Notes under the pieces: model-generated | What the model saw: only the letters and a program-made list of their open reading frames with translations | Database searches by the model: none | Told to the model about the DNA's origin: nothing | Part shown: positions 60,912-64,000 of the stretch, piece by piece | Position numbering within the stretch: position 1 is the first letter of the stretch | Layout of the letters: the number at the start of each line of letters is the position of its first letter | Position numbers and translations under genes: made by a program | From: Xanthomonas sp. DAR 80977 | GTDB lineage: Bacteria; Pseudomonadota; Gammaproteobacteria; Xanthomonadales; Xanthomonadaceae | Length of the DNA stretch: 64,000 nt | Reading direction: 5' to 3' | NCBI RefSeq assembly: GCF_041240605.1 | Contig: NZ_CP162487.1 | Coordinates: 3,851,001 to 3,915,000, forward strand

Positions 60912-62075
60912 TTACGGCGTCAGGATCACCTTGCGGCAGTCCTGTTCCTTCTTGTCGAAGATCGCGTAGCCATCGGCCGCCTGCGCCAGGCCCATGCGGT
61001 GGGTGATGATCTCGTTCGGCTTGAGCCGGCCTTCGCCGATGTGCTCCAGCAGTTCCGGCAGGAAACGCTGCACGTGGGTCTGGCCCATCTTGAAGCTCAG
61101 CCCCTTGTCGAAGGCGTCGCCGAACAGGAAGCCGTGGATGAAGCCGGCATACACGCCGGGCACGCTGACCGTGCCGCCGCGGCGCGTGGCGGCGATGCAC
61201 TGGCGCAGCGCGGTGCCGCTGCTGCCTTCCAGCTTCAGCGTGGCCATCACTGTCTCCACCGTGCTGCCCTTGGCCTCGAAGCCGACCGCATCGATGCTCG
61301 CATCCACGCCGCGGCCGTCGGTCTGGCCGACGATGATGTCGGCCGGATCGTCGATGTCCTCGAAATTGAGCGGGATCACGCCATAGGTCTTCTGCGCGAA
61401 ATCCAGCCGGTACGCATAGCGGTCGACCATGAAGATGCGCTCGGCGCCGAGCATGCGGCAGCACGCGGCGGTCATCAGGCCGACCGGGCCGGCGCCGAAG
61501 ATCGCCACCGTGCTGCCCTGGCCCACGCCGGCGTTGAGCGCGGCCTGGTAGCCGGTGGGCAGGATGTCGGACAGGAACAGCACCTGCTCGTCGTGCAGCG
61601 CGTCCGGCACCACCAGCGGGCCGACGTTGGCCTTGGGCACGCGCACGTACTCGGCCTGGCCGCCGGCCACGCCGCCGTACAGGTGGCTGTAGCCGAACAG
61701 CGCCGCCGGCGGGCGGATGCCTTTCTGGTTCAGCGCGGCGCCCTTGCCGGTGTTGGTGGTCTCGCAGGCGGCGTACTCGGTCAACCGGCAGTGGAAGCAC
61801 TCGCCGCAGGCGATCACGAACGGGATCACCACGCGATCGCCCTTCTTCACCCGGGTCACGTCGGGGCCGACCTCTTCGACCACGCCCATGAATTCGTGGC
61901 CGAGCACGTCGCCGCTGTGCAGATCGGGAATCTTGCCGCGGTACAGATGCAGGTCGGAGCCGCAGATCGCGGTGGCGGTGACGCGCAGCACGATGTCGTC
62001 GGCGTCGATCAGGACCGGATCGGGAACGGTTTCCACGCGCACGTCTTTGGTGCCGTGATAGGTGAGGGCTTGCAT
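60912..62075 (-). CDS. Zinc-dependent alcohol dehydrogenase, formaldehyde dehydrogenase-like
   Basis: A 387-residue MDR-superfamily dehydrogenase. Catalytic zinc: ICGSDLH (Cys) and LGHEFMG (His, Glu). Structural zinc: the CGECFHCRLTEYAAC cysteine set. The NAD-binding motif is GAGPVGLM. The long insertion around FGYSHLYGGVAGGQAEYVRVP fits glutathione-independent formaldehyde dehydrogenase-like enzymes. Start is the ATG at 62075. It is separated from the four-gene cluster by a 210-bp gap holding a GC-rich hairpin (60876-60896), so joint transcription is uncertain. Confidence 0.93.
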   Translation of the reverse strand: MQALTYHGTKDVRVETVPDPVLIDADDIVLRVTATAICGSDLHLYRGKIPDLHSGDVLGHEFMGVVEEVGPDVTRVKKGDRVVIPFVIACGECFHCRLTEYAACETTNTGKGAALNQKGIRPPAALFGYSHLYGGVAGGQAEYVRVPKANVGPLVVPDALHDEQVLFLSDILPTGYQAALNAGVGQGSTVAIFGAGPVGLMTAACCRMLGAERIFMVDRYAYRLDFAQKTYGVIPLNFEDIDDPADIIVGQTDGRGVDASIDAVGFEAKGSTVETVMATLKLEGSSGTALRQCIAATRRGGTVSVPGVYAGFIHGFLFGDAFDKGLSFKMGQTHVQRFLPELLEHIGEGRLKPNEIITHRMGLAQAADGYAIFDKKEQDCRKVILTP

Positions 62076-62196
62076 CGGGGAGGTGTCCTGTTTGCGACGG
62101 CGTGGCACGCAGTGTGGGCGCAGGCGCCGTGCAACCCGGGTGACCATGCCGTGAGCCCAGCGTGGCGGTGCCATGCAAATGCGTTCAGCGCGGCAT

Positions 62197-62421
62197 TCAG
62201 GGAGGCAGCATGCAGGCGTCGATCGCGTTGCTGGCGAGCATCGCCGCCAGCGCCTGGCGCGCCTGCGCGCGATCGCACGGGGCAGCCGCATCCAGCAGTT
62301 CCTGCGCGAGCGCGCTGAACTGCGGCCAGAATTCGGCCGGATGCTGCAGATGCGCGGTCCACTCCGGCAGCATCTGCGCCAGATGCGCCAGCGCCGCCTG
62401 GGTCTGCGCGTGCGTGTTCAT
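62197..62421 (-). CDS. Small hypothetical protein (74 aa) coupled to the GH94 gene
   Basis: A 74-residue helical protein (ALAHLAQMLPEWTAHLQHP, FSALAQELLDAAAP, ARQALAAMLASNAIDA). Its ATG at 62421 overlaps the GH94 stop by four bases, which supports a real coupled gene. No motif or membrane segment. Function unknown. Confidence 0.6.
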   Translation of the reverse strand: MNTHAQTQAALAHLAQMLPEWTAHLQHPAEFWPQFSALAQELLDAAAPCDRAQARQALAAMLASNAIDACMLPP

Positions 62422-64000
62422 GCCGGCGCGCGCGGTGGCCGCCATTGCACGCGATGGGTCTTGCCGTCGTCGACCAGCGCGATGCGCGCATCGTCCTGGC
62501 GCACGCCGTCCACGAACAGGCCGCTGCCGTCGTCGGCATCCGCGCCGACCTCCGCAGGATCGGCAAGCGATTGCAGCAGTTCGATGTGGTAGCTGCTGCC
62601 GCCATGGCGGTAATGCAGCTCGCAGCGCGCCCAGTCGGCCGGCAGGCACGGCCGCAGCTGCAGGCTGTCGCCCTCGCGCTGCAGGCCCAGCAGCGATTCG
62701 ACCAGCAGCCGGTACATCCAGCCCGCCGAGCCGGTGTACCAGGTCCAGCCGCCGCGTCCCACGTGCGGCGCCACGCCATAGACGTCGGCGGCGAGCACGT
62801 AGGGTTCGACCTTGTAGCGCTCGCTGGCCGCCGCATCCAGGCTGTGCCGGATCGGGTTGATCATCCGCGCCAGTTCCCAGGCGCGTTCGCCGTCGCCGAG
62901 GCGGGCGAAGGCCATTGCCGCCCACACCGCCGCATGCGTGTACTGGCCGCCGTTCTCGCGCACGCCCGGCACGTAGCCGCGGATGTAGCCGGGATCGTGC
63001 TCGATGCGGTCGAACGGCGGCTCCAGCAACTGGATCAGGCCGGCATCGCGCTTGACCAGGTGCCGGTCCAGCGCGGCCATCGCCTGCCGCGCACGCGCCG
63101 GCGCGGCGGCGCCGGACAGCACCGACCAGCTCTGCGAGATCGAGTCGATGCGGCATTCGGCGTTGTCCGCCGAGCCCAGCGCGGTGCCGTCGTCGAACCA
63201 GGCGCGGCGGTACCAGTCGCCATCCCAGGCATGCGCTTCGAGATTGCCGCGCAAGGCATGCGCCGCCGCGTCGCACTCGTCGGCGAACGCGCCGTCGTCG
63301 CGGCTGCGCGCCAGCGCCGCGAACTGCTGCAGCACATGGAACAGGAAGAAGCCCAGCCACACGCTCTCGCCCTTGCCGCCCTCGCCCACCCGGTTCATGC
63401 CGTCGTTCCAGTCGCCAGTGCCGATCAGCGGCAGGCCGCGTTCGCCGAGCAGGTCCATGCCGCGGCGCAGCGCCTGCACGCAGTGCGCATACAGCGGCGC
63501 GCGCTGGTTCGACGGCGCCGGCAGGTCGTAGTACGACTCCTCGTCGGCGCCGACGCTGCGGCCTTCGATGTAGCGCACGTCCTCGTCGAGCACGCTGCGG
63601 TCGCCGGTGACCTGCAGGTAGCGGCACGCCGCCAGCGGCAGCCACAGGTAGTCGTCCGAGCAGCGCGTGCGCACGCCGCGGTCCTGCGGCGGATGCCACC
63701 AGTGCAGCACGTCGCCCTGCGGGAACTGGTGCGCGGCGCTGGCCAGCAGATGCTCGCGCGCCAGCGCCGGAGTGGCGTGGACCAGCGCCATCATGTCCTG
63801 CAGCTGGTCGCGGAAACCGAACGCGCCGCCGGACTGGTAGTAGCCGCTGCGCGCCAGGTAGCGGCAGGCCAGAGTCTGGTACGGCAGCCAGCCGTTGACC
63901 AGCAGGTCCACGCTCGGATCGGGGGTCTTCACCTGCAGGCCGCCGAGCAACTGGCGCCAGTGGATGCGCACCGCATCCAGCGCGTCGTGCGCGGCGTCGC
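62418..64000 (-). CDS. GH94 glycoside phosphorylase / cyclic beta-glucan synthase-type protein, C-terminal part
   Basis: The gene runs off the right edge, so the N terminus is missing (527 residues are visible). The visible part is a GH94-type (alpha/alpha)6 domain: NGWLPYQTLACRYLARSGYYQ, GAFGFRDQLQDMMAL, HWWHPPQDRGVRTRCSDD and GTGDWNDGMNRVG, where the Asp is the catalytic acid. The C-terminal TWYTGSAGWMYRLLVES matches cellobiose-phosphorylase and cyclic beta-1,2-glucan synthase (NdvB) families. Whether it is a free phosphorylase or the end of the large synthase cannot be told here. Confidence 0.92.
   Translation of the reverse strand, partial: DAAHDALDAVRIHWRQLLGGLQVKTPDPSVDLLVNGWLPYQTLACRYLARSGYYQSGGAFGFRDQLQDMMALVHATPALAREHLLASAAHQFPQGDVLHWWHPPQDRGVRTRCSDDYLWLPLAACRYLQVTGDRSVLDEDVRYIEGRSVGADEESYYDLPAPSNQRAPLYAHCVQALRRGMDLLGERGLPLIGTGDWNDGMNRVGEGGKGESVWLGFFLFHVLQQFAALARSRDDGAFADECDAAAHALRGNLEAHAWDGDWYRRAWFDDGTALGSADNAECRIDSISQSWSVLSGAAAPARARQAMAALDRHLVKRDAGLIQLLEPPFDRIEHDPGYIRGYVPGVRENGGQYTHAAVWAAMAFARLGDGERAWELARMINPIRHSLDAAASERYKVEPYVLAADVYGVAPHVGRGGWTWYTGSAGWMYRLLVESLLGLQREGDSLQLRPCLPADWARCELHYRHGGSSYHIELLQSLADPAEVGADADDGSGLFVDGVRQDDARIALVDDGKTHRVQWRPPRAPA

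Overview
The window is high-GC chromosomal DNA (roughly two thirds G+C by eye) from a gammaproteobacterium of the Xanthomonadaceae, most likely Xanthomonas or a close relative. This rests on the overall gene set (PurT, Bpt, tesB, minCDE, an EptA/PAP2 pair beside a ColRS/VgrRS-like two-component system, a bacterial M2/ACE-like peptidase). It also rests on the intergenic repeats: runs of a GGGATTC/GGGATTG-type heptamer, REP-like TAGGAGCGRCTTCAGYCGCGAC palindromes, and a roughly 160-bp element around CCTCACCCCAACCCCTCTCCC. No rRNA, tRNA or CRISPR array was seen. The assignment is from family recognition only.

Left part (1-11.2 kb): the end of uvrA with a coupled thioesterase, a periplasmic copper chaperone, an enoyl-CoA hydratase-like protein, TesB, an EF-hand protein, the N-end-rule leucyltransferase Bpt, an endonuclease/exonuclease/phosphatase-fold protein, and then a compact five-gene operon (8277-11171). 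That operon has a perfect FNR-type box upstream and encodes a Roadblock/LC7 protein, an Aer-like PAS sensor, a PhnD-like solute-binding fold with no signal peptide, and two unrecognised proteins. It is the best candidate in the window for an undescribed signalling system.

Middle-left (11.2-30 kb): purT; a Rieske oxygenase overlapping a left-handed beta-helix acyltransferase; an SPFH - Arc-type ribbon-helix-helix - DUF4177 operon with a perfect AT-rich palindrome in front of it; a run of coupled envelope genes; an AlkA-like glycosylase whose 3' end is tandemly repeated downstream; a NarL/LiaR-type two-component system with a broken copy of the regulator's 3' end beside it; and GNAT-minC-minD-minE.

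Middle (30-45.8 kb): a ColRS/VgrRS-like system divergent from a PAP2 phosphatase and the phosphoethanolamine transferase EptA (lipid A remodelling); an M2 dipeptidyl carboxypeptidase; then an AT-rich, probably acquired segment with a three-gene RHS locus. Here the RHS protein is split: a 1848-residue secreted YD-repeat protein ending in fibronectin type III repeats, a separate secreted 314-residue protein carrying the RHS core plus a variable C-terminal domain with an HEXXGH motif, and a cysteine-rich exported protein coupled to it as a candidate immunity protein.

Right part (45.8-64 kb): GNAT, a Bcr/CflA-type efflux pump, a tandem glycine riboswitch controlling gcvP, a diguanylate cyclase, the large catalase KatE, a non-coding stretch with a cluster of DnaA-box-like sequences, a tandem repeat block, a tightly overlapping four-gene cluster (acyl-CoA dehydrogenase-like, PIG-L deacetylase, methyltransferase, glycosyltransferase) of unknown product, a zinc alcohol dehydrogenase, and the C-terminal part of a GH94/cyclic-glucan-synthase-type protein running off the right edge.
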